DNA from: Falsiroseomonas sp038250135
Lineage (GTDB): Bacteria; Pseudomonadota; Alphaproteobacteria; Acetobacterales; Acetobacteraceae
Assembly: GCA_038250135.1 (NCBI GenBank)
Contig: JBBSCP010000053.1
Location: 1 to 17,527 of the forward strand
Direction: 5' to 3'
DNA: 17,527 nt
Shown: positions 8,525 through 16,086 of the stretch, piece after piece
How the letters are laid out: every line of letters begins with the position of its first letter
Position numbering within the stretch: the first letter of the stretch is position 1
Position numbers and translations under genes: made by a program
The notes under the pieces: model-generated
The model's database searches: none
Seen by the model: only the letters and a program-made list of their open reading frames with translations
Told to the model about the DNA's origin: nothing

Positions 8525-9352
8525 TCAAGACACCGGCTCGGGCTGCGTCGCGTTCGGGAAGAACAGCTGCTCGCCGCCGATCCGGTAGCCGGCGATCGCC
8601 GCCTGGCCTGCGGGGGAGAGGAGCCAATCGACGAAGCGCTGGCCATCGGCCGCCTTCACGCTGGGGTGGCGCTGCGGGTTCACCAGCATGACGCCGTATT
8701 GGTTGAACAGCCGCGCATCGCCCTCGACGACGATCCGCAAATCCTGGCGGTTGCGGAAGCTGAGCCAGGTGCCGCGATCGGCGAGGATATAAGCGTTCTG
8801 CGCGGCGGCGGTATTCAGCGCCGGGCCCATGCCCTGGCCCACCTCGCGATACCAGGCGCCGCGCCCGGCAACCGGGTCCACCCCCGCCCGCTGCCACAGG
8901 CGCAGTTCGGCCGCATGCGTGCCGGAACGGTCGCCGCGGCTGACGAAGGGCGCGCGGGCGGCGGCGATGCGGCGCAGCGCCTCGGCGGTGTCGCGCAACG
9001 CGTTGACGCGCGCCGGGTCGGCCGCGGGTCCGATCAGCACGAAATCGTTGAACATCACGTGCCGGCGCGGGCCGCCGAAACCTTCGGCGGCGAATCGTTC
9101 CTCGGCGGCGCGGTCATGCACGAACACGACATCCGCATCGCCGCGCCGCCCGACATCGAGCGCCTGGCCGGTGCCGAGGGCGACCACGCGCACGGCGATG
9201 CCGCTCTCGCGCGTGAAGATCGGCAGGATATGGCCGAACAGCCCCGATTGCTCGGTGCTGGTCGTGCTGGCGACGGTGATGGCGCGGTCCTGCGCCCAGG
9301 CCGGCAGGATGGTCGCGAGCAGCGCCGCCACCAGAATGAATCGACGCAACAT
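8525..9352 (-). CDS. tupA: Tungstate-type ABC transporter substrate-binding protein TupA
   Basis: The start ATG 9352 gives 275 residues, with a GAGAAG ribosome site 5 bases before it. A signal peptide covers residues 1-20, ending AWA before QDR. The mature protein carries the TupA hallmarks: TTSTEQSGL (30-38), GTGQALDVGRRGDADVVFVHD (about 60-80), FNDFVLIGP, SRGDRSGTH, GQGMGPALN and YILADRGTW. In characterised relatives this protein binds tungstate with very high affinity in the periplasm, with weaker binding of molybdate. It is the third gene of a tupB-tupC-tupA unit, starting 26 bases after tupC. Tungstate would feed tungsten enzymes or be taken up alongside molybdate. Phosphate binding is unlikely given these motifs. 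The oxyanion preference is family knowledge and is not proven for this protein. Confidence 0.92.
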   Translation of the reverse strand: MLRRFILVAALLATILPAWAQDRAITVASTTSTEQSGLFGHILPIFTRESGIAVRVVALGTGQALDVGRRGDADVVFVHDRAAEERFAAEGFGGPRRHVMFNDFVLIGPAADPARVNALRDTAEALRRIAAARAPFVSRGDRSGTHAAELRLWQRAGVDPVAGRGAWYREVGQGMGPALNTAAAQNAYILADRGTWLSFRNRQDLRIVVEGDARLFNQYGVMLVNPQRHPSVKAADGQRFVDWLLSPAGQAAIAGYRIGGEQLFFPNATQPEPVS

Positions 9353-9378
9353 GTTGCTTCTCACTTGGGTTATCGTGC

Positions 9379-10092
9379 TCACCAGACGAGTTCGCCGCGC
9401 AGGAAGGCGCCCGCTTCCGGCGCGGCGGGTCCGGCGAAGAATTCGGTGGCCGGCGCATGCTCCAACATCCGACCGCGATGCAGAAACACGACATCGCCGG
9501 CGAGCCGCCGCGCCTGGCCGAGGTCGTGTGTCGTCATGACGATCTTGGTGCCGCCGAGGCTGAGGCGTCCGACCACCTCCTCCACCACGCGTGTCGCCGC
9601 CGGATCGAGGCTGGCGCACGGCTCGTCGAGGAACAGCACGGCCGGGCGTATCGCCGCCGCGCGGGCCAGGGCGAGGCGCTGCTGCTCGCCGCCAGACAGG
9701 CGCCGCGCCGGCCGCTCGGCGAAGGCGGCGAGGCCCACGAGTTCCAGCGCCGCGCGCACCCGGGCCTCGCGCTCGGCCCGAGCGATGCCGGCCAGCGCCA
9801 GCGGATAGGCCGCATTCGCCGCGACCGAGCGGCGCAGCAGCACCGGCCGCTGGAACACCATCGCCTGGCGTGCGCGCGCGTCGCCTGACCAGCGCACCTC
9901 GCCGGCGCTCGGGGGCAGCAGCCCGTGCAGCAGCCGCAGCAGCACGGATTTGCCCGCGCCGTTGGGGCCGATGATCAGCGTCGGCGCGCCATCCTCGATC
10001 CGCAGATCGACCGCGCGCAGGATGTCCAGGCCACGCGCGGCATAGCCGAGGCGCAAGGCCTGCAGCGGCAGGATGCTGTCCGGCGCGCGCAT
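9379..10092 (-). CDS. tupC: Tungstate-type ABC transporter ATP-binding protein TupC
   Basis: The product has 237 residues from ATG 10092, which overlaps the tupB stop by one base (TGATG). An in-frame ATG at 10104 would add four residues. Walker A is GPNGAGKS (42-49), the signature is LSGGEQQR (132-139), Walker B is VLFLDEP (152-158) and the switch His is His189 (TTHD). It powers the importer at the cytoplasmic face of the membrane. It is short and has no C-terminal oxyanion-sensing (TOBE) domain, unlike ModC, which agrees with TupC rather than ModC. Its neighbours, the TupA-type binding protein and a matching permease, fix the role. Gene order is permease, ATPase, binding protein. Confidence 0.9.
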   Translation of the reverse strand: MRAPDSILPLQALRLGYAARGLDILRAVDLRIEDGAPTLIIGPNGAGKSVLLRLLHGLLPPSAGEVRWSGDARARQAMVFQRPVLLRRSVAANAAYPLALAGIARAEREARVRAALELVGLAAFAERPARRLSGGEQQRLALARAAAIRPAVLFLDEPCASLDPAATRVVEEVVGRLSLGGTKIVMTTHDLGQARRLAGDVVFLHRGRMLEHAPATEFFAGPAAPEAGAFLRGELVW

Positions 10093-10796
10093 CAGGCGGC
10101 CCATCGGCGCGAGGAATCGCGCAGTGCCTGCGCGAGCGCATTCACGCCCAGCACTATGACCATCAGGATCATGCCGAGCGCCAGCGCCAGCGGCAGGTCG
10201 CCCTTGCTGGTCTCCAGCGCGATGGCGGTGGTCATCACGCGCGTAAAGCCCTCGATGTTGCCGCCCACGATCATCACCGCGCCGACCTCGGCGCTCGCGC
10301 GGCCGAAGCCGGCGAGCAGCACCGTCAGCAATGCGAAGCGGCCATCCCAGAGCAGCGTGGGCACGGCGCGCGCTGTGCCGGCGCCGAAGGAGCGCAGTTG
10401 CTCGGCATATTCCTCCCACAGCCCTTCCAGCACCTGGCGCGTCAGTGCCGCGAGGATCGGCGTGATCAGCACTGCCTGCGCGATCACCATCGCGCCCGGC
10501 GTGAACAACAGCCCGAAATTTCCGAGCGGGCCGGAGCGGGACAGCAGCAGGTAGACCAGTAACCCCGCCACCACCGGCGGCAGCCCCATCAGCGCGTTCA
10601 GCGCCACCAGCACCGCGCCGCGCCCGCGAAAAGGTGCGACGGCGAGCAGCGCGCCGAGCGGCAGGCCGATCAGCGCCGCGATGGCCGTGGCGGTCAGGCT
10701 GACCTGGAGCGAGAGCAGGACGATGCGCATGACGGCCGGATCGGCGGTCATGACCAGAGATGCCGCGGTGCTGAAGGCGCTGGCCAGATCCTGCAA
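10092..10796 (-). CDS. tupB: Tungstate-type ABC transporter permease TupB (TTG start)
   Basis: The best start is TTG 10796: a GGGAGAG ribosome site ends a few bases upstream, and the product is then 234 residues, the usual TupB size. Upstream in-frame codons reach 10913 but run into the promoter of the divergent regulator. The protein is strongly hydrophobic with about five membrane segments. It carries the inner-membrane permease block EEYAEQLRSFGAG...LLTVLLAGFGRASAEVGAVMIVGGNI, where the EAA-type loop contacts the ATPase. LNALMGLPPVVAGL is also typical of tungstate and molybdate permeases. It forms the membrane channel of the importer. It overlaps tupC by one base and is the first gene of the operon, controlled from the 100-base region shared with the regulator. 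An ATG further inside (MTADPAV) is a less likely start. Confidence 0.88.
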   Translation of the reverse strand: MQDLASAFSTAASLVMTADPAVMRIVLLSLQVSLTATAIAALIGLPLGALLAVAPFRGRGAVLVALNALMGLPPVVAGLLVYLLLSRSGPLGNFGLLFTPGAMVIAQAVLITPILAALTRQVLEGLWEEYAEQLRSFGAGTARAVPTLLWDGRFALLTVLLAGFGRASAEVGAVMIVGGNIEGFTRVMTTAIALETSKGDLPLALALGMILMVIVLGVNALAQALRDSSRRWAA

Positions 10797-10896
10797 GAAA
10801 CTCTCCCGTCGCGTCGGAAAGTGGCCCTGGCAGGAGAGCCGGTCAATCGCCCTACGGCTTGACAGAATTGTGGTTTCTGCCGAATTTTGCCGAGAT
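10797..10896. promoter_or_regulatory. Divergent tupB-regulator promoter region
   Basis: These 100 bases separate tupB from the regulator. For the regulator a perfect TTGACA lies at 10859-10864, with GAATTT at 10882-10887 after 17 bases. The start codon is only about 10 bases beyond, so the message would have almost no leader. For tupB, TTGACC lies at 10846-10841 and CACTTT at 10823-10818 on the minus strand, again 17 bases apart. Both assignments are by eye. Confidence 0.55.
10863..10879. promoter_or_regulatory. Inverted repeat inside the regulator promoter
   Basis: CAGAA (10863-10867) and TTCTG (10875-10879) form a 17-base dyad with a 7-base centre. It sits in the spacer between the candidate -35 and -10 boxes of the regulator gene, a position where a bound protein would block RNA polymerase. 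It is short, so chance cannot be excluded. Confidence 0.35.
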
Positions 10897-10903
10897 ATGC
10901 CGG
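10878..10903 (+). repeat. Three TGCCGR direct repeats spaced one helical turn apart
   Basis: TGCCGA occurs at 10878-10883 and 10888-10893, and TGCCGG at 10898-10903, each exactly 10 bp apart. They cover the candidate -10 box, the start site and the regulator's ATG (10897-10899). Repeats on one face of the helix are what a multimeric DNA-binding protein would contact, so this may be an autoregulatory operator. GC-rich sequence makes such hexamers common, but the fixed phase is notable. Confidence 0.4.
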
Positions 10904-11778
10904 ATGTTCTCACCCTGCGCGAGGCAGCGACCTTTCTCCGTCTCTCCGAGCGCTCGCTTTATGAGCTCGCGCGCGGCCAGCGTCTGCCGGCGGCGCAGAT
11001 CGGCGGCAAATGGCTGTTTCCCCGCCGCAAGCTCGAAACCTGGCTCTCGGCGCAGGCGGATGGCGCGGTGGCGGCGCATCGGCTCGACCCGCCCGCGATC
11101 CTCGCCGGCAGCCACGACCCGCTGCTGGATTGGGCGGTGCGGCAATCCGGGTGTGGCCTCGCGCTGCGCGCCGGCGGCAGCCTCGAAGGGCTGACGGCGC
11201 TGGCGGAGGGTGCGGCGATGGCCGCAGCCTGCCATCTGCTCGACCCCGACAGCGGCCGTTTCAATGAACCCGCGGTGCGCGACGCGCTGGCCGGGCGCAG
11301 CATGGTGGGCATCATCTGGGCCTGGCGCGAGCAGGGGCTTCTGGTGCCGGCCGGCAATCCGCTCGGCCTGCTCGGCCTTGGCGACCTGCTACGCCCGGGG
11401 CTGCGCATGATCGGCCGGCAGCCGCGCGCGGGCAGCCATGTGCTGCTCGGCCACCTGCTGTCGGAGGCCGGGATCCGGCTGGAGCAGGTGGGCTTCCTGC
11501 CAACGCCGGCGCTGGCCGAGGATGAGGTCGCGGCGGCGGTTGCGGAGGGCCGCGCCGAAGTCGGCTTCGGCATCAGCGCCGAGGCCGCAGCGCGGGGCCT
11601 TCACTTCGTGCCGCTGATCCGCGAGCGCTTCGATCTGGTGGTGGAGCGGCGGCATTACTTCGAGGCGCCGTTCCAGGCGCTATTGCGCTTCAGCCGCAGC
11701 CCGCTGTTCCGCAGCCGGGCCGAACGCATGGGCGGCTACGACATCGCACAGCATGGCGAGGTCGCCTTCAATCTTTGA
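10897..11778 (+). CDS. One-component regulator: excisionase-type HTH fused to a periplasmic-binding-protein-like domain
   Basis: The start ATG 10897 begins directly with the DNA-binding domain and gives 293 residues. Upstream in-frame codons run into the tupB region and were rejected. Residues 3-52 (LTLREAATFLRLSERSLYELARGQRLPAAQIGGKWLFPRRKLETWL) are a helix-turn-helix of the MerR/excisionase (HTH_17) kind. Residues about 65-285 resemble the PBP-like domain found in molybdate/tungstate-responsive regulators, related in fold to TupA/ModA. There is no signal peptide, so ligand sensing is cytoplasmic. The gene is divergent from tupB, so it most likely represses or controls the tungstate importer in response to the oxyanion; this is inferred from position. 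It is not ModE-like: no TOBE domain is seen. putA begins 32 bases downstream and could be read through. Confidence 0.83.
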   Translation: MPDVLTLREAATFLRLSERSLYELARGQRLPAAQIGGKWLFPRRKLETWLSAQADGAVAAHRLDPPAILAGSHDPLLDWAVRQSGCGLALRAGGSLEGLTALAEGAAMAAACHLLDPDSGRFNEPAVRDALAGRSMVGIIWAWREQGLLVPAGNPLGLLGLGDLLRPGLRMIGRQPRAGSHVLLGHLLSEAGIRLEQVGFLPTPALAEDEVAAAVAEGRAEVGFGISAEAAARGLHFVPLIRERFDLVVERRHYFEAPFQALLRFSRSPLFRSRAERMGGYDIAQHGEVAFNL

Positions 11779-11810
11779 CCTCGGGTCGTCGCGGCCGGCA
11801 TGATGGGGTT

Positions 11811-14800
11811 GTGACCGAAGCCCTCGCCGCCCATCGCGATGCCATCCGCGCGGCCTTCCTGGCCGATGAGCAAGCCGCCATCGCCGCCATGCGCACGGCC
11901 GAGCCGCCCGATTCCGCAGCCGAGGCGCTGGCCCTCACGCTCATCACGCATCTGCGCGAGGCGGCGAAGCCCGGACTGCTGGAGACGGTGCTGGCCGAGT
12001 ACGGCCTGTCGAGCCAGGAAGGTGTCGCGCTGATGTGCCTCGCCGAGGCGCTGCTGCGGGTGCCGGACACCACGACGATCGACGCGCTGATCCGCGACAA
12101 GCTCGCCCCCGGCGCCTGGGATGCGCATCTAGGCCACTCGCCGAGCTTGCTGGTGAATGCGGCGAGCTGGGGTTTGCTCGTCACGGGTCGGCTGCTGCGC
12201 CCGGCGAGCGGCGACGTGCTGGGCGCGCTGCATGGCATGGTGCGGCGGCTTGGCGAGCCGGTGGTGCGTCGTGCCGTCGCGGCCTCGGTGCGGCAGATGG
12301 GCGAGCAATTCGTGCTCGGCGAGGATATCGGCGCCGCCATGCGCCGCGCCGCGCCGGAGGAGGCGCGTGGCGGGCGCTTCTCCTACGACATGCTCGGCGA
12401 GGCCGCACGCACGGCTGCCGATGCGGCGCGCTACGAGGTCGCCTACGCCGGCGCCATCGCTGCCATCGCGACGCGCTGCGGCAGCGATGGGCCGGCGCGC
12501 AATCCGGGGATTTCGGTGAAGCTTTCGGCGCTGCATCCGCGCTACGAATATGCGCAGCGCGCGCGCGTGATGGCGGAGCTGGTGCCGCGGGTATTGATCC
12601 TGGCGCGCGCCGCGGCGGCCGCGGATATGGGCCTCAACATCGATGCGGAGGAGCAGGATCGGCTCGACCTTTCGCTCGACGTGATCGAGGCCGTGCTGGC
12701 TGACCCCTCGCTGCGCGGATGGGATGGGTTCGGGCTGGTGGTGCAGGCTTATGGGCGGCGCAGCCTCGCGGTGATCGAGTGGGCGCAGGCGCTGGCGACG
12801 TCGCTCGACCGGCGGCTCATGCTGCGCCTGGTGAAGGGCGCCTATTGGGACAGCGAGATCAAGGCGGCGCAGGTGGCGGGGCTTGCCAGCTTCCCGGTCT
12901 GGACGCGCAAGGCCTCGACGGACCTCGCCTACCAGCACGCGGCGCGGCGGTTGCTCGGCATGCGCGCCCGCATCTTCCCGCAATTCGCCACGCACAACGC
13001 GCAGACCGCGGCGGCGGTGATGCAGATGGCCGGCGACACGGCGGGCTTCGAATTCCAGCGCCTGCACGGCATGGGCGAGGCACTGCATGGCGCGCTGCGC
13101 GATCGTTTCGGCGTGGCGTCACGCACCTATGCGCCGGTCGGCGAGCATGTTGATCTGCTCGCCTATCTGGTGCGGCGGCTGCTGGAGAACGGCGCCAACT
13201 CCTCCTTCGTGCATCGCGTGCTGGATGCGGCCGTGCCAGCTTCTGGTCTGGCCGCGTCGCCCAGCGCGCTGCTGGCCGAGGTGCCTGTGGCGAATCCCGG
13301 CATTCCCGCCGCACCCGACCTCTATGGCGTGGCACGGCGCAACAGCGCAGGTGTGGCCTTCAGCGATGCGGCGCTGCTCGAAAGTTTCGATGCTGCGCTC
13401 GCGCCCTGGCGCCGGCACGAATGGATCATCGACGCTGCGGGCCGCGCGTCGCATAGCCCGGCGAATCCCGCCGAACTGGTCGGCCGCATCCGCGAGGCCG
13501 ACGAAGCAGAGATCGCAGCCGCGATGCAGCGCGCCCGCGCCGCGCAGCCGGGCTGGGCTGCGCGCGGTTTCGTCGCCCGCGCGGCCGTGCTGGAGGCAGC
13601 GGCTGACAGCTTCGAGCAGCATGGCGCGGAGCTCATGGCCCTGTGCATCCGCGAGGCCGGAAAGACCGCGCCCGATGCGGTGGCCGAGTTGCGGGAGGCG
13701 GTGGATTTCCTGCGCTATTATGCCGCCGAAGCGCGCGGTTTGCCCGACAAGGTCGCGCCACGCGGCGTCTTCGCCTGCATCTCGCCGTGGAATTTCCCCC
13801 TCGCCATTTTTGCCGGCCAGGTCGCGGCCGCACTCGTTGCCGGCAACGCGGTATTGGCGAAGCCTGCGCCGCAGACGCCCTTGATCGCCGCGCGCGCCGT
13901 GGCACTGCTGCACGCGGCCGGCGTGCCGCCCGAGGTGCTGCACCTGCTGCCGGGTGGCGCCACGGCGGGCGCGGCGCTGGTGGCGCTGCCTGATCTCGAC
14001 GGCGTCTGCTTCACCGGCTCCATCGCCACGGCGCGACGGATCGAGCGCAGCATCGCGCAACACATGCACGCCGACACGCCGCTGATCGCCGAGACCGGCG
14101 GCATCAACGCCATGCTGGTGGACAGCACCGCCTTGCCCGAGCAGGTGGTGCGCGATGCCGTGGCCTCGGCCTTCCGTTCCGCCGGCCAGCGCTGCTCCGC
14201 GCTGCGGCTTTTGGTGGTGCAGGAGGACATCGTGCCGCGCGTCATCGCCATGCTGCGCGGCGCGATGGATGAATTGTGCCTGGGCGATCCCTGGCTGCAT
14301 GCGACGGATGTCGGTCCGCTGATCGACACCGCTGCGCGCGATCGCGTGCGCGCCCATGTCGAGGCTTGCAGCGTGGGCGTGCTGCACCGAATCGACATAC
14401 CCGCCGGCGATGGACTTTTCGTGGCACCGACCTTGATCTCGGTGCCCGACATTGCCGCGCTGCACCAGGAAATCTTCGGCCCGGTCCTGCACGTCACGAC
14501 CTTCCCGGCCGGCGGCCTGGCGCAGGCGGTGGCGGCGGTGAACGCGCTGGGCTACGGGCTGACGATGGGGCTGCAAAGCCGGATCGAAGCGCATCATCAA
14601 CTGGTGATGCGAGAGGCCGCGGTGGGCAATCTGTACATCAACCGCAACCAGATCGGCGCCGTCGTTGGCGTGCAGCCTTTTGGCGGCGAGGGCCTTTCCG
14701 GCACCGGGCCGAAGGCCGGCGGGCCGAGCTATCTTGCCCGATTCCTGCGCAATAGCGACGTTCTGCCGCCCGTCGCCTCGGGCCGCCTGCCGGGCCCGAC

Positions 14801-15152
14801 CGGCGAGTGGAACGCGCTGGTTCATGTGCCGCGCGGCGAAGTGTATCTGGTGGTGGATGAAGGCGCCGATGCTGCAGCACTGCACGCCTTCCGCGCACGT
14901 TTGGAGGCGGCCGGTAATCGCGTGAGCATTGTCCGCAAGGCGCCCGCCGACCCGAAGCCGGCCGTCGCGCATCTTGGCGGCGCGGAATCACTTGTCGCGT
15001 TGCGCCGCGTGCTGGCGGCGCAGGAAGGGCCGATCCGCCCGATCCTGACGCCCGCCGATCCCGATGGCTGGTTCAAGATCGAACGCTGCGTCAGCATCGA
15101 CACCACGGCAGCAGGTGGCGATGTCGCGCTGGTAACGGCCGCTTCCGGGTGA
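11811..15152 (+). CDS. putA: Bifunctional proline dehydrogenase / L-glutamate gamma-semialdehyde dehydrogenase PutA
   Basis: GTG 11811 gives 1113 residues. A TTG at 11775, overlapping the regulator stop, is the alternative, and neither has a strong ribosome site. The first half (to about residue 465) is the FAD proline dehydrogenase barrel, ending in the family block RRLLENGANSSF. The second half is an aldehyde dehydrogenase: SPWNFPL at 658, FTGS near 733, general base Glu761 (AETGG) and nucleophile Cys795 (AGQRCS), with the usual 34-residue Glu-Cys spacing. It converts proline to glutamate, channelling the intermediate between sites. It lacks the N-terminal ribbon-helix-helix DNA-binding domain of E. 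coli PutA, so it should not repress its own gene. The extra C-terminal 130 or so residues after FGGEGLSGTGPKAGGP are like the longer, type B PutA proteins. No Lrp-type putR is adjacent. Confidence 0.95.
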   Translation: MTEALAAHRDAIRAAFLADEQAAIAAMRTAEPPDSAAEALALTLITHLREAAKPGLLETVLAEYGLSSQEGVALMCLAEALLRVPDTTTIDALIRDKLAPGAWDAHLGHSPSLLVNAASWGLLVTGRLLRPASGDVLGALHGMVRRLGEPVVRRAVAASVRQMGEQFVLGEDIGAAMRRAAPEEARGGRFSYDMLGEAARTAADAARYEVAYAGAIAAIATRCGSDGPARNPGISVKLSALHPRYEYAQRARVMAELVPRVLILARAAAAADMGLNIDAEEQDRLDLSLDVIEAVLADPSLRGWDGFGLVVQAYGRRSLAVIEWAQALATSLDRRLMLRLVKGAYWDSEIKAAQVAGLASFPVWTRKASTDLAYQHAARRLLGMRARIFPQFATHNAQTAAAVMQMAGDTAGFEFQRLHGMGEALHGALRDRFGVASRTYAPVGEHVDLLAYLVRRLLENGANSSFVHRVLDAAVPASGLAASPSALLAEVPVANPGIPAAPDLYGVARRNSAGVAFSDAALLESFDAALAPWRRHEWIIDAAGRASHSPANPAELVGRIREADEAEIAAAMQRARAAQPGWAARGFVARAAVLEAAADSFEQHGAELMALCIREAGKTAPDAVAELREAVDFLRYYAAEARGLPDKVAPRGVFACISPWNFPLAIFAGQVAAALVAGNAVLAKPAPQTPLIAARAVALLHAAGVPPEVLHLLPGGATAGAALVALPDLDGVCFTGSIATARRIERSIAQHMHADTPLIAETGGINAMLVDSTALPEQVVRDAVASAFRSAGQRCSALRLLVVQEDIVPRVIAMLRGAMDELCLGDPWLHATDVGPLIDTAARDRVRAHVEACSVGVLHRIDIPAGDGLFVAPTLISVPDIAALHQEIFGPVLHVTTFPAGGLAQAVAAVNALGYGLTMGLQSRIEAHHQLVMREAAVGNLYINRNQIGAVVGVQPFGGEGLSGTGPKAGGPSYLARFLRNSDVLPPVASGRLPGPTGEWNALVHVPRGEVYLVVDEGADAAALHAFRARLEAAGNRVSIVRKAPADPKPAVAHLGGAESLVALRRVLAAQEGPIRPILTPADPDGWFKIERCVSIDTTAAGGDVALVTAASG

Positions 15153-15178
15153 TACCTCTGGGTATCCCCCAAAGGTTG
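15151..15178. repeat. Two overlapping small hairpins between putA and the hydrolase gene
   Basis: GATACC and GGTATC (15151-15156 and 15161-15166) form a perfect 6-bp stem with a TCTG loop, starting at the putA stop. CCTCTGGG with CCCAAAGG gives an alternative stem that excludes the first. No T-run follows, so this is not an intrinsic terminator; it could tune read-through from putA or be chance. Confidence 0.25.
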
Positions 15179-15189
15179 AAGACCGACCC

Positions 15190-16086
15190 ATGTCCGACCT
15201 CGCCACCCTGCCCGTGACGCAGCAGGAGATCGACCAGCGCGTCTATGACCTCTACGACGAATATTGCCATGGGGGGATGGATCGACGCGCCTTCCTGCAA
15301 CAGGCCGCGGTCGCCGTGGTAGGCGGGCTCGCGATGGCGCAGGCCTTGCTGCCGCGCTACGCGCAGGCGCAGACGGTCTCCTTCACCGATGAGCGTATCC
15401 TCGCGCGCTACATCGCCTATGCCTCTCCCGGAGGCAATTCGGAGCAGATGCGCGGCTACCTGGTGCGGCCGAGCGGCACAGGGCCCTTTCCCGCCGTGCT
15501 CGTCATCCACGAGAATCGCGGCCTCAACCCCTATATCGAGGACGTCGCGCGGCGCCTCGCTCTCGACGGTTTCCTCGCGCTTGCGCCGGACGGCCTCGCG
15601 CCGGTCGGCGGCTATCCCGGCAACGATGATGACGGCCGCACGCTGCAATCGGGGCTCGACCAGGCGAAGCTGCGGACCGACATGCTCAACAGCGCCGTTC
15701 ACCTGAAGGCACATGCGCTGTCGAGCGGAAAGCTCGGCGTTACCGGCTTCTGCTGGGGCGGCAGCACGGCCAATTTTCTCGCCGCCACGATGGGCGCCGA
15801 GATGCAGGCCGGCGTGCCCTATTACGGCGCGGCAGCGGACACCGCCTCGGTGCCGCGCATCAAGGCGGCTTTGCAAATCCACTACGCCGAGAACGACGCG
15901 CGCATCAACGACATGTGGCCCGCTTTCGAGGCTGCGCTGAAGGCGAGCGCCGTGCCGCATGAGAGACACATCTACCCTGGCACGCAGCACGGCTTCCACA
16001 ACAACTCCACGCCGCGCTACCAGGAGGCGGCGGCGAAGCTGGCCTGGGATCGCACCGTCGCCTTCTTCAAACGCACGCTGGCCTGA
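15190..16086 (+). CDS. YghX-like dienelactone hydrolase family protein with internal Tat signal
   Basis: The product has 298 residues from ATG 15190. Residues 1-30 (ending DLYDEYCHGGM) precede a Tat-like signal DRRAFLQQ (31-38), a hydrophobic stretch and a likely cleavage site near AQA at 58-60. The late signal is seen in E. coli YghX too, so this start is kept; an ATG at 15277 would put the Arg pair at the N-terminus. The hydrolase triad is Cys188 (GFCWGG), Asp236 (AENDARI) and His267 (QHGFH), with Glu108 in HENRGLNPYIEDVARR, a block shared with YghX. It should be an exported alpha/beta hydrolase acting on a lactone or ester of unknown identity. It follows putA by 37 bases with no terminator between. 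Its 3' end overlaps a minus-strand reading frame by 70 bases. Confidence 0.9.
   Translation: MSDLATLPVTQQEIDQRVYDLYDEYCHGGMDRRAFLQQAAVAVVGGLAMAQALLPRYAQAQTVSFTDERILARYIAYASPGGNSEQMRGYLVRPSGTGPFPAVLVIHENRGLNPYIEDVARRLALDGFLALAPDGLAPVGGYPGNDDDGRTLQSGLDQAKLRTDMLNSAVHLKAHALSSGKLGVTGFCWGGSTANFLAATMGAEMQAGVPYYGAAADTASVPRIKAALQIHYAENDARINDMWPAFEAALKASAVPHERHIYPGTQHGFHNNSTPRYQEAAAKLAWDRTVAFFKRTLA

Noticed and set aside
8525..9352. Phosphate-binding protein PstS or a molybdate ModA in place of TupA
   Set aside because: The TTSTEQSGL, GDADVVFVHD and SRGDRSGTH motifs fit the TupA group, and the short ATPase without a TOBE domain fits TupC.
8360..9808. A 482-residue plus-strand open frame across tupA and tupC
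   Set aside because: Antisense shadow of two well-supported genes; composition is biased and no motif is visible.
8525..10141. A 538-residue minus-strand open frame that could be read as a large fusion ending in TupA
   Set aside because: The upstream 260 residues are Arg/Ala/Pro-rich and lie over tupC in a different frame; tupC has all ABC motifs, and tupA has its own ribosome site and signal peptide at 9352.
10681..10896. A 72-residue N-terminal extension of the regulator
   Set aside because: It runs antisense through tupB and its promoter; the HTH domain begins exactly at ATG 10897.
13119..14972. A 617-residue minus-strand open frame inside putA
   Set aside because: It lies antisense to the conserved aldehyde dehydrogenase domain, has His/Arg/Gln-rich low-complexity composition and no recognisable domain.
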